This document shows, piece after piece, positions 1 to 13,000 of a stretch of DNA of 64,000 nucleotides. Numbering within the stretch: the stretch's first letter is position 1; each line of letters starts with the position of its first letter. Source of the stretch: Heliopora coerulea (taxonomy: Eukaryota > Cnidaria > Anthozoa > Scleralcyonacea > Helioporidae); NCBI GenBank assembly GCA_030142905.1, contig JASJOG010000185.1, positions 62,001 to 126,000 on the forward strand. The letters are read 5' to 3'. The position numbers and the translations under genes were made by a program. The notes under the pieces were generated by a model. It did not search any database and was not told the DNA's origin. It saw only the letters and a list, made by a program, of their open reading frames with translations.

Positions 1-1141
1 TTAAAGAATGTGAAAAAAGAACTATTATTGTATGACAGGTCAGTCCTTTCCCTTAACCAGCAGCATCAACAGGTTACATGATACCATATTTATGACAGAA
101 AATCCACTTTATATATGACATTTTAAGGCTGCAGATTTATAAAAGCATTAAATATTGCACTGGTCCACTTTTTCCTGAATGCATTTACATTTAGCCTGAT
201 GGGCTAACAATTTCATCAAAGAATACCAAAGCTAAATGAATCAAAATATTCCGTGCCCAGTTTTGTCAATGAATGTTCATGTTGTGGTGCTTTGAACATG
301 AAATTATATGGAAGTTAAAGTGTGTTTAGCATTCCCTCTTACATGACCAATGTTTAGATTCAGGGCTCAGAATTGTGACCAAAATTTGCTTTAAAGTGAT
401 TGAACATAGTTGATCATGATTACTTGAAACTTTCTTATTTGAAACTCATTTATCATGATATTTTTCAAAATTTTCAATATCTTAGCACAATAATAGGTAT
501 AACGTGACAAAATTTTACAGTTAATTTTTCATGAAGAACTTGGGGCAGTGTGCAACTTTTAGTAGTTTTAACAAATCAGAAAAGTTCCACAACCAACTTA
601 AATCACTTTTTACAACTCAAGCTCTAGAGCTACATGTAGTTGCACATGTATTTTGATGCTAAAATTGCCTGTTTTTTGACTAAATTTCAAACATTAGCTA
701 CATTTTTGTGACTGGATTTTTTCCTTAATTTTGAGCCTTGTCTAAGATACAAAAGTAATGCACTATCAGTGAACAGATTTTTCTGGGAAGTTATAATTAA
801 ATTAAATTTTTTACCTACATTTGTCTGAGTATGGTTCTCAAAAAATTTTATGAAATCTGGATTCATTGAGACACTAATCTGCACATTCTTGCTGTCCTAA
901 TTTTCTGTAACTGCTTCCCTAAACAACCAACTTGATATGTGGTGAATTTGGGGTGACCTGTTATCTTGAGAGTATTAACAAAAATGACCAAGACATTTAA
1001 AACTCTTCTCCAAATTTGTTGACTTGGTCTGACCTTAGGTTTTGCCTTGATTTGGAAAAGCTTCTGAGCTCTGTAACATTACTGGGAAAAGGTTGTGTAT
1101 TGTACTGGTCTCAAGAAAACCATTGAACATTCTTTTACTAG

Positions 1142-1529
1142 AATTAAAACAATGATATCAGGAAGCCATGAAGAGGCTCAGGATATGTTAAGACATATTG
1201 GAACTGGACCAAAGACAGCAAATGAATTGGCGTCACAACTGATTATTATGAAAAGGTAATTTATTGCCACAATTTTAGGTTTTAAATTTAAAACATTTCA
1301 ATATATATATATATATATAGTCTATTTGGTTAATGTCTAAGCTTTGAGTAACTGCCATTACACGGTGTTTCACGCTTACACAATCATAGAGTCATCTGAT
1401 GATCACATAAGCGTGAAACACCATGTAACGGCAGTTCCTCAAAGCTTAGACATTAACCAAATAGACTATTAAAACTCTACACCTTTGTCTTGAGCACTCT
1501 CCTTTTCAGACACCAAACAGCTACATTTA

Positions 1530-1568
<39 letters not shown>

Positions 1569-4500
1569 ATCCAAAACTCAGTTTAAAAACTTTATTTGCT
1601 TAAAAGAAACCAAGGTTTTGGGGATCCTGCCCCTTTGTCAAGGTACAGCACATGTTCTGCCAACTGGCATCTTTTAAATTCTCATGCTACCAGTAATACA
1701 TTACCATATTATTTACACAAAAATCTCACTAGTTTACATGAAGTCTCTTTATGTGCAGTCCCTTGAGGATAAAGGTATTCAATTTGTATGCCCAGAAACC
1801 TTCTCTTTGAGTTGGATCATTTACATTAGTCCTATCAATAATTAGTGCTGCTCCCATTGGTTCATCTCTGTAATTGATTAATTACTGTCAACAATTAATA
1901 TCTATTAATCATATTGAATAAATTAAATCATGACATGTCCACAGTGGTTTGTCTCTTCAAAGAAAGGGGTGTGTTTTAATGTTTTTAAAGTTTCAAAATT
2001 TTTCAGTAGAAAAACTCAAGAAAAAAACTTATATAATTATATAAACACAGAGAAATAGGCTAAATAAAGAAATATGCACTTTGACTGTCTACATATTGTT
2101 TTTGTATAAAAATAACAGTGCATCAACAATGGCTGGCTTAAGTGCTGCATGCTTTTTCTTTGACTACAACTGACTGCAATCAGAGCACGAGAATGGTATC
2201 TCTGCATTTTTTTTAATTCCAGAAAGAAAGTTCAGGTGAATATCATGCTGTGTGTGGTTGTTGTTGATGATCCAATTATTTTTAAGAATAATCAATTGCC
2301 AAAAAATAATCAATTAATCGATTAATTGGGAGCAGCATTATCAATAATCATCACTTCTACATCTGCCAAACCAATGTGGCCCTCATCAAAAAATGGGCAT
2401 ACAAATGCTCCCCAGGAATACCCCTTTGTCCTCTTTCATATCTCTTCATGCTACTCTTATAATTGTTAAACCTTGTCTGAAATGTAGTGATTGTACTTCC
2501 AACACATAACTTAAAACATATTTTTACATTTAATTGGATAAACTACTCCTCTGCTATCACAATCAAAGGAATAATTTATGTGATGAGTCTGATCTTTGTC
2601 ATAAAATTTATCCCCTTCCTTAACCAATTTACAAATTTGACAATGTGTTTTACCACATTTCCTCATACCCCTATTCTCTTGTGTAAATAATATGGTAATG
2701 TATTAGAATGAGAATTTAAAAGATGCCAGTTGGCAGAACACGTGCTGTACCTTGACAAAGAAGCAGGATCCCCAAAACATTGGTTTCTTTTAAGCAAATA
2801 AAGTTTTTAAACTGAGTTTTTGATCAATATTTAATATTTTACTTGGTTGGTGGAAGGGTTCTGATTTACTTAGGCATGGAAGTCCAGATGATATGTAATA
2901 TATATCTTTGTACGTATAATACATTGTAATAAAATACTGCTTACAATAATTATTATTACATATTCAAATAGAGAAAATGAAAAGATGCGAGATGCAAAGA
3001 AAAAAGCCAGGTCAGAGAAAGAAGTACTTGAAAGAGATTTAAATTCCATACAGCATAAGGTAAGTTGTTTGAAAGTGAGCACAACATTTTTTCTTCAGCC
3101 ATCATAATGTACAAAGTTTCTGTTTTTAAAATTTTACTTCCAGTTAAAAGTTCAAGAATTAGAATGTTCAAAAAGCAAAAAGACAGCTGAAAGCTTGCAA
3201 GATCAGCTCAACAATGCTGAGCAAGAAAAGCAAGTAAGGTTTAATAAACTATGTTTCTATATTTAACTTAAATACAAGTCCTGTATCTGTGTTATTTTGA
3301 CATGATTTAATAAGGGTTACATTAGAGGATTTGTTAAAAAATATGATAAAAGTTGTTACCAGTAATGGAAATATAGATGCATTTTTTATGGCAGTTTGTT
3401 TCAGTTACTGTTTCATGCTGGTGGACATGACTTGAGGTGATAACAGGAGATTGTAATAGTATTTTAGCATTTCATGAAGTACAGTTCATTAGGCAACTAT
3501 GGCTTACATATTTTGAAAGGAAATGGGAGAGCAAATTTAACAAAATGGTCAGTTGTACTGAGAGTATTTCTGAATGCAGAACCAAAGGTAGTGATTCACT
3601 TGATATAAAATACATTGGTTGAATTTTATTTCTCAACATGTTTTTAGAGCTTAAAGAAAAAACTTGACAAACTACAGCAATCCTTCCAATCACCTAGTCC
3701 ACGTAACAGCATTATCAACAGGCTACTAAAAGAGAGGTAATTGGAATTAGGTTGTTTTTCTTACCACAGAAGTAAGTCAGCACTACCAAACAGTTGTGTT
3801 AGTTGCTGTGGGCTGTAATTGTATTTTAATTAGAAAATGAATTATGATGATGTACATTCTAGAATGGCAAGATGACAAGTTGAGTAAGAGCTAGGAACTT
3901 GATCACAGCAGCCCATGCTTAGTACATTTACAAGGTCTTGGGGTTTATTAAAGCTATGTAAGGTCCATACTTAAATTTACTGAGACTCTTGCCCAATTCT
4001 TGGTATTCATATGCTCATGATCTTCCATCTTCTAGTCATGGTCAGTTCCTATAGTTGCTTATAATCATTAAGCTTTAGTCCATATTATGTTCTTAATTTA
4101 GTTGTTTTTCCCACTCATGCCCTGTTGCTGATCATTTGCCTGATGTTTTTCTAGTCCTGCTCCTTTACAATTGACAAAACCAGCTCTTACTTTTGGAACA
4201 GATGAAAATTTTGAAGTCACAAACAATGATGAGCAAGAAAGGTAAAGTAAATAAAACAAAGTGCACCTCTTGAGAGTTCCATGGTAGGTTGTAAATTTGA
4301 TCACCATGCAGATTTCAATTTTCAGGGGAAAATTCGTGCAGAATTTTGAAGTTTACATGACTGTGTGAAAATTTTGTGACTTGAACAAAAGGTAGATGCC
4401 AAAATTAATTGCATGGAGAGTATGTTATCATTTGTTTCTACCTTCTGCTGAAAATCAGTGGTTTCAACAGGAAAATTAATGGTGAAGAAGCATTTGCAAA

Positions 4501-5220
4501 TGCCCTTGGAACATTTTTTTTTTTTAAAATTTACCTGGCAATCATTCAAAATTCTAACAAACTTAGGAAACTAGAGTAGCAGTATTTGAAGTTGTTTCTT
4601 TGTAGTGACAATTCAAGGGATTTATCTGTACTACATTGGTAAGTCAAAAAAAACAAGATGCTAAAAAAATAAATCCAGAAATTGGCCACAGCTGCTATAA
4701 GAACAGGCCAACTCTTGTAATTATGTTGAAGCTCAAATTAGGTAATGGCCATGTGAGCATAAGTGTCACAGCATAAATCTGATTAACATCCATCATAAAT
4801 GTTGACATTAAGTATAGTCTGCAGAACATAATTCAAGCAGTTGTAATTATGGAAGCAGGTCACTGTTCATCTTGCCATCAACTTTCACTTGTCTTTAAAA
4901 AAGTTTACGTATAACATTCTGTTTCTTACAGTATGCTTAACAGGATACAGAAGGCAGCTCCAATATCTTTCAAAGACATGATCTCACCTGTTCATCCTGG
5001 AGTTTTACGGCAGAAAAGAAAACGGGCCTATTTTCATTTGGAAGAAGATCCAGGTAGATTACATCAAGGGTATAATGGATTAGGTGGGCATTCAACAGTT
5101 TTAATGCCAGCACAATCAATATTAAGACCCAAGAAAAAAGTTGCTAAACCAGTTAAAATATCCAAGTTTGTGTGTAATACCAAAGCAACTAATCCTCCTT
5201 TACCACAGCTATCACCTTAA
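1142..5220 (+). CDS. TRAIP: E3 ubiquitin ligase TRAIP, C-terminal exons (5' part outside window)
   Basis: TRAIP is a RING ubiquitin ligase that acts at stalled replication forks and on the replisome. The window holds seven exons in consistent phase: 1142-1255, 2972-3059, 3144-3233, 3648-3736, 4155-4241 and the stop-containing 4932-5220, each bounded by AG and GT (six are internal or terminal here; earlier ones lie before position 1). The early exons encode a charged coiled coil (KKARSEKEVLERDL, then KKTAESLQDQLNNAEQEKQ). SLKKKLDKLQQ followed by ESPAP-like SPAPL matches the conserved TRAIP coiled-coil end. The last exon has GYNGLGG and a basic tail (RPKKKVAKPVK), the conserved TRAIP C-terminus that carries its PCNA-interaction region. 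The N-terminal RING is not in the window. Identification rests on the coiled-coil end and the GLGG block recognised from memory of vertebrate TRAIP; I am fairly sure. The large first intron contains a palindrome and a Penelope-like relic. Confidence 0.85.
1318..1468. repeat. Palindromic fold-back element, 61-bp arms
   Basis: Arms 1318-1378 and 1408-1468 are reverse complements with about three mismatches, separated by a 29-bp loop and flanked on both sides by (TA)n. The element begins TAGTCTATTTGG and ends with its complement. The loop and right arm contain CTGATGA (1396-1402) followed by GTGAAAC (1413-1419), a hammerhead-like core. It lies in a TRAIP intron. I take it for a non-coding mobile element, possibly the terminal repeat of a Penelope-like element. 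Confidence 0.75.
1566..2826 (-). mobile_element. Penelope-like element relic with inverted terminal repeats and GIY-YIG fragments
   Basis: About 150 bp at 1566-1720 reappears inverted at 2679-2826 (GATCAAAAACTCAGTTT and the CAAGGTACAGCAC segment are shared). Between the arms the minus strand encodes broken pieces of a GIY-YIG endonuclease region: CGKTHCQICKLVKEGDKFYDKD upstream (around 2690-2560) and NDPTQREGFWAYKLNTFI downstream (around 1830-1750). Penelope-like retroelements combine a reverse transcriptase with a GIY-YIG nuclease and have direct or inverted pseudo-LTRs, which fits. Stops and frameshifts make it non-functional. A hAT element interrupts the coding part. Confidence 0.7.
1843..2340. 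mobile_element. Non-autonomous hAT element, copy 1, with 8-bp TSD
   Basis: The 498-bp element starts TAGTGCTGCTCCC and ends GGGAGCAGCATTA, so the ends are inverted repeats. It is flanked by TCAATAAT at 1835-1842 and 2341-2348, a perfect 8-bp target duplication typical of hAT. Removing it restores the minus-strand Penelope frame across VMIID-RTNVNDP, which proves the boundaries. A second copy is at 25656-26148. Confidence 0.9.
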
Positions 5221-6776
5221 CAAAATGCTTTGAAACAGTTATGAACTAAATGGAAAGAAATCTAACAATGCAATAGGGTTCATGTAAATAATTATAAATA
5301 CCATATTTTCAGTGAAAGAATCTCGTGACTTGGGACTTTATCAGAATTGATGCAAGCAATTAAGCTGTTGTAAGAGTTTGGTAGCTTAGCATGACCAGTA
5401 ACATTGTGATGCTTATTAAATATTAGTAATAAGCACTGTGATGTTATCACAAAAACTTTTCTGTATTAAATTTTTACTAACCCCCATTAAGGGACAAGGG
5501 CACACTTTAACATTTAGCTGGGATGAGCCCAGCATCTCAAAGGGTAAACAGCCATCTCCTTAACCCTTTAAGTGCAAGGGTGCACTTAAACATTTTACTC
5601 ATCTAGGCAATGAGCCCTGCCCCACAATGAGTTAAACAAAGCTTGATAATATACATTGGAATGTTCTCAATTCTGATTGGCTGAGAGCAGTACAATTTCA
5701 CAGTAATACACCGCTGAAAAAGATAAAATGTTGAGCAATGGGTGCCAGTGTAGGTAGTCGAGGATAACAAGATGCAATAACTTTGGGTGAAGCAACTACC
5801 TGAAATATACGAAAAGAAACTTCAACGTTTCTTTTTGTATATTTCAGGTAGTTGCTTCACCCAAAGTTATCGCATCCTGAAAAAGATAAATTTAATAATT
5901 TTGCCCTGAATTATCTGGTCCAGTCGAGACATTTTAAAAGATAATTTTTTTATTCTCTGCATAATGTATGTACAAAACTGTCCAATGAAAAGTCTACTTC
6001 ATTGGTTATGGGTAAATAAATGTTTCTTCTTCTACTCCAAGAATCAGTTGTTGTTTCACTTGTCTAACAGTCTTTTAAATGATCTTGACACCAGGCAATT
6101 TTTTCAGTACATCACATATAATTTGCATGCAGTAACTCTTCCACGTGCATGTGGCTGCATGCACTTTATAATTATTAGACTGTTATGTGATTTTTTTTTG
6201 TTAAAGTACTTCATTTATGGCCACTTTTGTTAACTCAGTAAGAGTATGGGTGCATTTCATAATTATAATTTCCTGAAGATATCAACAACATGATTCCATT
6301 GTCATATATGATTATTCAACATGGTGAATGCAACTAAGTCTTAAAATTGCTGTTCTGGCAGGCAATTTGCTCACCAATGTTGGGATACATTGTATATGTG
6401 AGGATGAACAACTGTATTGCAACAGTCTTACCATGTATATCAGGTCTACAGGAATAGGTTTAGAAGGACATGTGATGTTGGGTACACTTGTTCTCAGTAA
6501 ATGTCAGTGTTGCAATAGAGGAAAAGTTTTGTTGGAATGCTGATAAAAATATTTCTTATTAATTTTTTACTACTTACTAAATAAGAATGCAATATAATAT
6601 TTTGAAATTAACTTCTTTGAGATCTCTAAAGTAAAATGATAGTTTATCTCCTTTGGAAAAGGGTTTAGAAAGCCATAGTTTTTACTATACAGTTTAAGTT
6701 TTCCCATCTTGGAGGGATGAGAAATAACTCTTTTACTCAGCAATGAATGCATTTTCAAAATATTCAAAATATCTTA
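5221..6776. other. Convergent intergenic region TRAIP / zyxin-like
   Basis: No gene recognised. It holds the 3' flanks of two genes that point at each other, a diverged repeat around 5470-5640 (two loosely similar halves with 'aagggcac.ctttaacattt') and the hairpin at 5771-5876. The ORFs of 60-90 codons here have no recognisable product. Confidence 0.6.
5771..5876. repeat. Near-perfect 50-bp hairpin with 6-bp loop
   Basis: 5771-5820 is the reverse complement of 5827-5876 except at two positions, with loop TTCAAC between. There is no coding content. Probably a miniature fold-back element; no clear target duplication was found. Confidence 0.85.
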
Positions 6777-9100
6777 TTACAGTTCAGTTGTTAAGGGATG
6801 TTGGGTAGATCCAGATTTTCTGGTTAGCTCTTTGACACGTTTACCATTACAAGGTTGGCACAGCAGATGACCCTCAATAGGGTAACACCCATGGCCTTCT
6901 TCTTCTGAAGATAGCAACAAACCACATTCCTGAAAATCAAATGGAATCAATGCTGTATATATTTGCTTCACAAAAATGTTTATCTTAGCAGTGATAACAG
7001 TAATCATAAATTACAGTACCTCACACTTGAAACAGCTGACATGAAAGTCTTTTTCCATTGACACTATACGTACAATTTCATCTTTACCCTAAAATATTAA
7101 ATTATACAACAATTGGACAAAAAGCAACTACCACATAACGAGTTCCAAAGATAAGAAAACAAGACATGGCATTGAAATACATAAATAATAAACAAATGAG
7201 TCATTAACACTTTGATTCTATCAATATGAAGTAAAATATTGCCATCTTATGAGGTATCGTTTCCCAAATTTCTTAAAATATTGCTCTTCATATTTACCTC
7301 CTCTGGAAGAATTAGATCATTGCATGCAAAGCAGCGTGGAGAGTATTTCCTGGGGGAAAAAAACATGAAAAATTTCAACATGTAAATGCAAATTAATTTA
7401 ACATTTATGACCCCTTAGTGATACTTACTTATAGTAGCAATTGACACAATGGATGTTATCATTTGCATCTAAGGTGAAGTGAATGCCATCAAGACATTTT
7501 TCACATTCAGAGCAAGCAAAACATTGTGGGTGATAGGCAACATTAAGTGCTCGCAATATCTGCAAACAGTGAAAGACAAGTTATTAGGTTAGCTGAGAGA
7601 ATATGTCAGCAAACTAAAACTTTTGGTAATGGTCAGAAAGTGTCATATTAAACAATACAAACCCTGTCAGTTATGACGTTTTTGCAAACAACACAATTTT
7701 CAAGAGTGTTCTAAAAGTAAATCACAAGTTGTAATGTAGCATATATGTGTACATACAGTATTTCAACAACAACAACTGTAATATTGGTTGCTACCATATA
7801 GTCTGGTTCACAGATAACTTTATCTTCAACTTGATAAAATGGCATGTTTAAAAGCTGGCAACCTGTGATAAGGAAGGAAGTACATTTTTACCTAATTCAA
7901 TGGTGAACATCAATTATAGTTCATGTGAGTTGGTCAGAAACTTGTCAAACTTTATTACCATTATTACTGAGCAACTTACCACAAGTATCACAAATAAAAC
8001 ATGTCACATGGTACTGGTTGTCCATTGCCTTGCATCCTGACTTACTACCGCTTATCTTTCTTCCACATTTATAACACATACCTGACAAAAACGTAACACG
8101 TGAAGAAATGGGGGGAAAAATTGTGTAAAACACTGCATTGTACCCCCAGTTCGCTGTCGTGTGGGTATTTCCCCACTTGTAAAACTAACAAATTACAGTT
8201 GTACGTGAAATGTTGAAATGTATACGTTTCCATTAAGTCATGTAAAAAAGTCAATAAGCCTGTTGCACTAGAAGTGCGTGACTGTAATTACGAATCGGTT
8301 TCATATATGGAAATTATAAGAACTATTTACATTATTTTTAGTCTGCTTAACGCAAATCTACATTTGTTACTCTGCATACCGGCCCAAACCTACGTAATCA
8401 CCATGGTAGAACTACATAAGTAAATACACCTCGTGGAAAAGAAATCATTTGTGATTTCGGTTCTCATCACAATTACACCTTGAGGGTTTGGGTGTGAATT
8501 AAACATAGGTGAGGCATATTAAACAACTCAAAATCTTATGGAACCATCTTATTTGTGAAACAGGTTAGCAACCTTGTTACGTTTGCATAAATTAACAAAC
8601 ACTGAGAGATTCCATGTATGATTTTTAGATCGCACTATTTGTTCGCCCTTGCAGTGGAATGACACTTCACATCAACAGATAAAATATCTTATTTGAAACA
8701 TCTGCTTTGAAAGTGAAACAATTCTGCTGCCTTACAAATTCAACGATTATACACAAAAGTGATCATGCTACGAGAGTGGCAAACGAACAAAATAGACCAA
8801 ACTGTTATTCAATGTCTTACCAAAAAATTCGGGATCATCTGTATTTTCAAGGTTCTTCATCAGTAGATCAGTCAGCTTATCAAGCTCGTCCTCAGCCGCA
8901 CCCTGATTTCCCGACTGCATTGGATCTGTTTTTTGATCGAAAGCTTCTGGTGGAGGTGGAGGAAAACTTAATTCAGAACTCTCGTCTGCTAAATATTTTT
9001 TTGCTTTAGGTTTTGGTAGGGTCGGCGGTGGTACTTTCTTTTGGTAGCTTTTCGCTGGCACGTTGATAACAACATGTAAGCTGGTTCGCTGTGTTGTCAT
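6777..9100 (-). CDS. ZYX: Zyxin/LPP/TRIP6-family LIM protein, short form
   Basis: Focal-adhesion and actin scaffold of the zyxin family, acting at cell-matrix contacts and shuttling to the nucleus. Eight exons: 8821-9100, 7980-8081, 7795-7862, 7663-7710, 7429-7559, 7298-7349, 7020-7088, 6777-6929; 903 nt, exactly 300 aa plus stop. Residues 1-93 are proline-rich and include KVPPPTLPKPK and FPPPPP (46-51), an EVH1 (Ena/VASP) ligand. Three C-terminal LIM domains follow: LIM1 from C96 (CYKC..HVTC..CDTC), LIM2 from C156 (CVVC..HPQC..CSEC) and LIM3 from C216 (CFAC..HVSC..CEEC). The tail ends in LTTEL, a class I PDZ ligand like those of LPP and TRIP6. It is about half the length of the human proteins because the N-terminal region is short; an upstream exon is not excluded, but ATG 9100 is the first in frame. 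It precedes CSTF1 on the same strand. Confidence 0.93.
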
Positions 9101-9606
9101 ATTTGTCCCAGCTAACCTATCCCTGCCTTATTGTCTGTACTTTATACACAAGCTCACCGTCGTGAAGACTCACTGCAGGGAGTCTACGCCTGAATTTATA
9201 CCCTCGTTTCCTTAGAAAACATTCCATAAATTCAATACGTCACGACTTTAATTTACATTGATCCTCGGATGTGAACTCGTACTCAACTAACCTTTTTTGG
9301 TAAAAACGACAAAACGTTCTTCAACCAGAAACAAGCCCCTGAATATTTTAACGTATTAAAAAAACCCACTCTTTAACAACAACATGCACAAGCATTGTAA
9401 GTAACTCCTGGCTTTTCATCACATTATTTACCGACGTCGAAAGTGACAGACGTCATTTGATCGGCCCAGTTTATTGAATGGGTCATTAACATTCCATTCT
9501 GTCATGTACTCGAATGAGATCGTAGTCCGGAGTAAAGGACCTCGTAGAATTTAACGTTCCATCACTACTTAGAATCAGTTCACCGTAATTCAAAAGGGAA
9601 TTATTT
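9101..9606. other. 5' flank of the zyxin-like gene
   Basis: Upstream region of the minus-strand zyxin-like gene. It contains two GACGTC cores (about 9433 and 9448, the second as AGACGTCAT, a CRE-like half), so a CREB/ATF-type promoter is possible. No coding sequence seen. Confidence 0.35.
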
Positions 9607-9795
9607 GGCAATCCTGTATTTTAGCGTCGGATTCATTTTAATAGCGCTGGATTCATTTTAAAGGGTTAGGGTTTCGGTTAAGTTAAGTTAGGGTTAAGGT
9701 TAAGAGTATATGTTTTAATCCGGCGCTCTTTATAAAATGAATCCGACGCTATTTTATCTCCCAAATCCAATCCGACGCTAAAATACAGGATTGCC
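9607..9795. mobile_element. 189-bp hAT-type MITE with 8-bp TSD
   Basis: The ends GGCAATCCTGTATTTTAGCG and its complement form an inverted repeat of about 27 bp, flanked by AATTATTT at 9599-9606 and 9796-9803. Internally the motif GC(G/C)TCGGATTCATTTTA recurs. It is non-coding; the 8-bp duplication points to mobilisation by a hAT transposase. Confidence 0.85.
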
Positions 9796-10057
9796 AATTA
9801 TTTTTTTAGTTTGGGGTTTGGTAATGGCTAGATTTTCTTCGTCTCCGAATCGTTCTGACCTATTAACTTGTGGTAATTAATGCGGTCTTGTGCGTTCATC
9901 AGAGATTCTAGCCTGCGTTGTACTGGACCTCTTTGGAGAACAGCTGATAGGTTACTGAAGATAAATTAATGTATTGATTTATGGTAAAAAAAGCACAAGT
10001 AAAAGGCTTTAAAATGGTGGTGGCATCCTTGTTTCTAACAGTTCTTGACCTCCATTA

Positions 10058-13000
10058 TCATATGCCCTCTGAATACCAAAATCTAGCTCTAAAATCATCA
10101 CTGCAGGACACAAATGCAGCTGCAGTAGGGGAATGTCTGACACAACCAATGGTGTTATTGTGGCCTGTAAACAGAAAATGATGAAAGATGGAGAAAATGA
10201 CTACACTTGAGTAGCTAATGCTCCCATTAGCTTTTTGTGGAAACTTAGAGCACATTTCATAAATTTCTCACATTTTCATAATGTTAAGAATGAAGTTTTA
10301 AACCTAGTTACAGGAACATAATGTAAGTATTTCTGAGGAAGAAACAATCCTAGATGCCAGTAAGCAAATAGAGATTAACAATCCTATAGGTTTACCTGAT
10401 GGTAGTACTTTCAGTTTTTCTGTTGTTCTCGTATCCCAGCATGATATAATGCCATTTTTCTCAGTGTTATCAGGGAGAAAAACTATACAAGAATTGAGCA
10501 AAGTATTGTTCATGATTAACTATCATTATGTAAAATATAAGTTGAAGTTCTGACATTCTTGTTTCAAAAAGAACCCTTACTGTAGTCTTCTGTGTTGTTA
10601 AATGCAGCCCCAACAGAATGAGGTGTGGATGAAGTCTTTACTCCAGTGTACATACTAACTGCACGGCCTGCAACAAAAAGATTTCACATAAGCAACTCAA
10701 AGTTAATTGTCAATGTTCAATAATATTTGTCCCAACAATAATATGGAAGACAAAATGCTTTTTATGTTTCCAGAGTCTTAGAAATGTGACTTATAATTGT
10801 GGGAAGAGAATGTCAACAACCAAGTTATTTCACTGTTATTTTGTAGCTTTTCCAATTTTCCATGATGACTGTTTCTTCAGAAGGTTGAGGAGTATGATCC
10901 CCTTCTGGGGATTATTGTTTTATTTATGTTTGGGTTTTTTTCAGAGGTACAAGCTTGACAAAATAAATGTCCACCTATCAGTGATACCACCAAGCTCCCA
11001 CATGTTATATTCATGTTAACATTAATACATTGTGGCTGCTGCAGAGGTACAGCATGTATATCAAATTTGCACCCTAGCCCCTCTGAGATGTGAGCTTGAT
11101 GGATATCCACCAATCATCTGTGATACCACCAAGCTTTAACATGCAAACGTTCATGTCATAAGTATTTTAATGAAACACTTTGGTGGGAACAAAAGTCTAG
11201 TCAATTTCATTCATAAAACATCCTATGGGGGAAGAAGCACAAATTAATTAAAATGTATATTCTTCTCAGGACAAGCAATTTGGATGTGATAGATTTCACT
11301 TTGGTGACAGCAGACAATTTTTTAAAAACAATTTATGTTGTTGTAAAATAATGTTGCAATAACGTTGCATAGTAACTGTTATCTGTACAACAACCCAGCA
11401 AATGACTGTTAATAAAACCATAATGGTTACATTATATTCTATGAAAAACAATACTGTTTCATTGCTAAAATCATTAACATGTTCAGAGCACTATGACTAA
11501 TTTACAATGATAGAAGTGGCTTAAATAGCTAATCTTGTAAAAGCTAAAATGTTACTTTACCTGTTGACAACTCCCACAAAAATACCAACGAGTCTTTTCC
11601 ATTTGACAATAAATACTAAGGCAAACATTTTAATTGTAAATAGATTGAAGTACTGTAGCATCAAAATGCTTTTCATGAATTATTGTAGCTGAGATTTCCA
11701 TCTTATTGGCTTGGGTTTATGTAGGGACTAGTTGGGCTGTTGATATTGTTAAATGGTAACCACTGTAGAAAACATCTTAACATCCATACCTTTGAATTTT
11801 TTGAAAATCTCACTGATGAGACCTAATTAACCAAAAGATAATTTAAAGTGAGTGGAATATATAAGGATGCTATGTTTGTTCCTGAAAATTTGTAAGAAAG
11901 GAATCATTGTACCAGGTAAATATAGACCAGAGGGGGTGTCTAAGGGAGTGAACACACAAATGAATAAATGCTTTCCTTGCCTTGAATTAACAAAAATTTA
12001 TTGTGCATGTTACCTCACTGCCATTATGAGCATTAGGAAATGTTGATATGCAACGGTTACTGACGCCATCCCAGACCTGTTGGCAAATTTGATTAATATT
12101 AAAACATGTGAGGATGTTTTTAAAATCATATAGCATGATTGTATAAATTAAAATGTTATTGTCATGTCTGACTTTGAAAGATATATTTAGCTTACTTTGA
12201 TGGATCCATCCTTGCTTGATGAAGCATAAAGATGGCCAGAAGGTGAATAGTTTACCTAGAATGATTTTAAAAGAACAGTGCTATATGGCCACTTCCATTT
12301 TGTGGGTCTGTTATTTGTGCTGGAAAAAAATCTCACCATTGTAATTGGTCCATTGTGATATTCACGTGAGTTACTGGCAACAAAACATTGCAATGTGTTT
12401 ACTTCATAAAGTCGAACTAAAAAGCATTTGAAAACATTTTTGTTGAGCACTGCACTGTGTGAATAGACCAAATGCAGAACTGTTTTGTACTTACTTGTTG
12501 GATGCTCTGTGCCAACCAAGATAAAATCACCAGATGGATGAAAGGATATACTAGTTATTTGCTCAACTTCCTAGACCACCAGAAAGATATATTTACCTGG
12601 AGGATTAAAAATATCAACAACATTTTTGAAATATCAACATGAGAGTTTCTTTTTACCTGGATTGATCGATATGCCTTTTTAACAGATGGTTTGGAAATAT
12701 CAAAGAATTTTATTGTATAATCACGGCTTCCAGATATAAGGATTGGCGATGATGGGTGAAATTCTAGTGCTGTCACTTCCTGCAAGATATGCATTGTTAG
12801 TGAAATTTCTACAAGGCAGTATTGCAGTTCTGTGATGAAACACCATTACATATTACATTTAATGAATTGCTCAATTTGATTCATTCTGTTTAATGTTTAG
12901 CTGTTCACAGGTTCTACTTACAGTCTCATTTTCTTGACTACATGACAAAAATTTCAGTTTTTCATATTATAGCTAGTGCAGTACAATTTTGTTTTTTATT

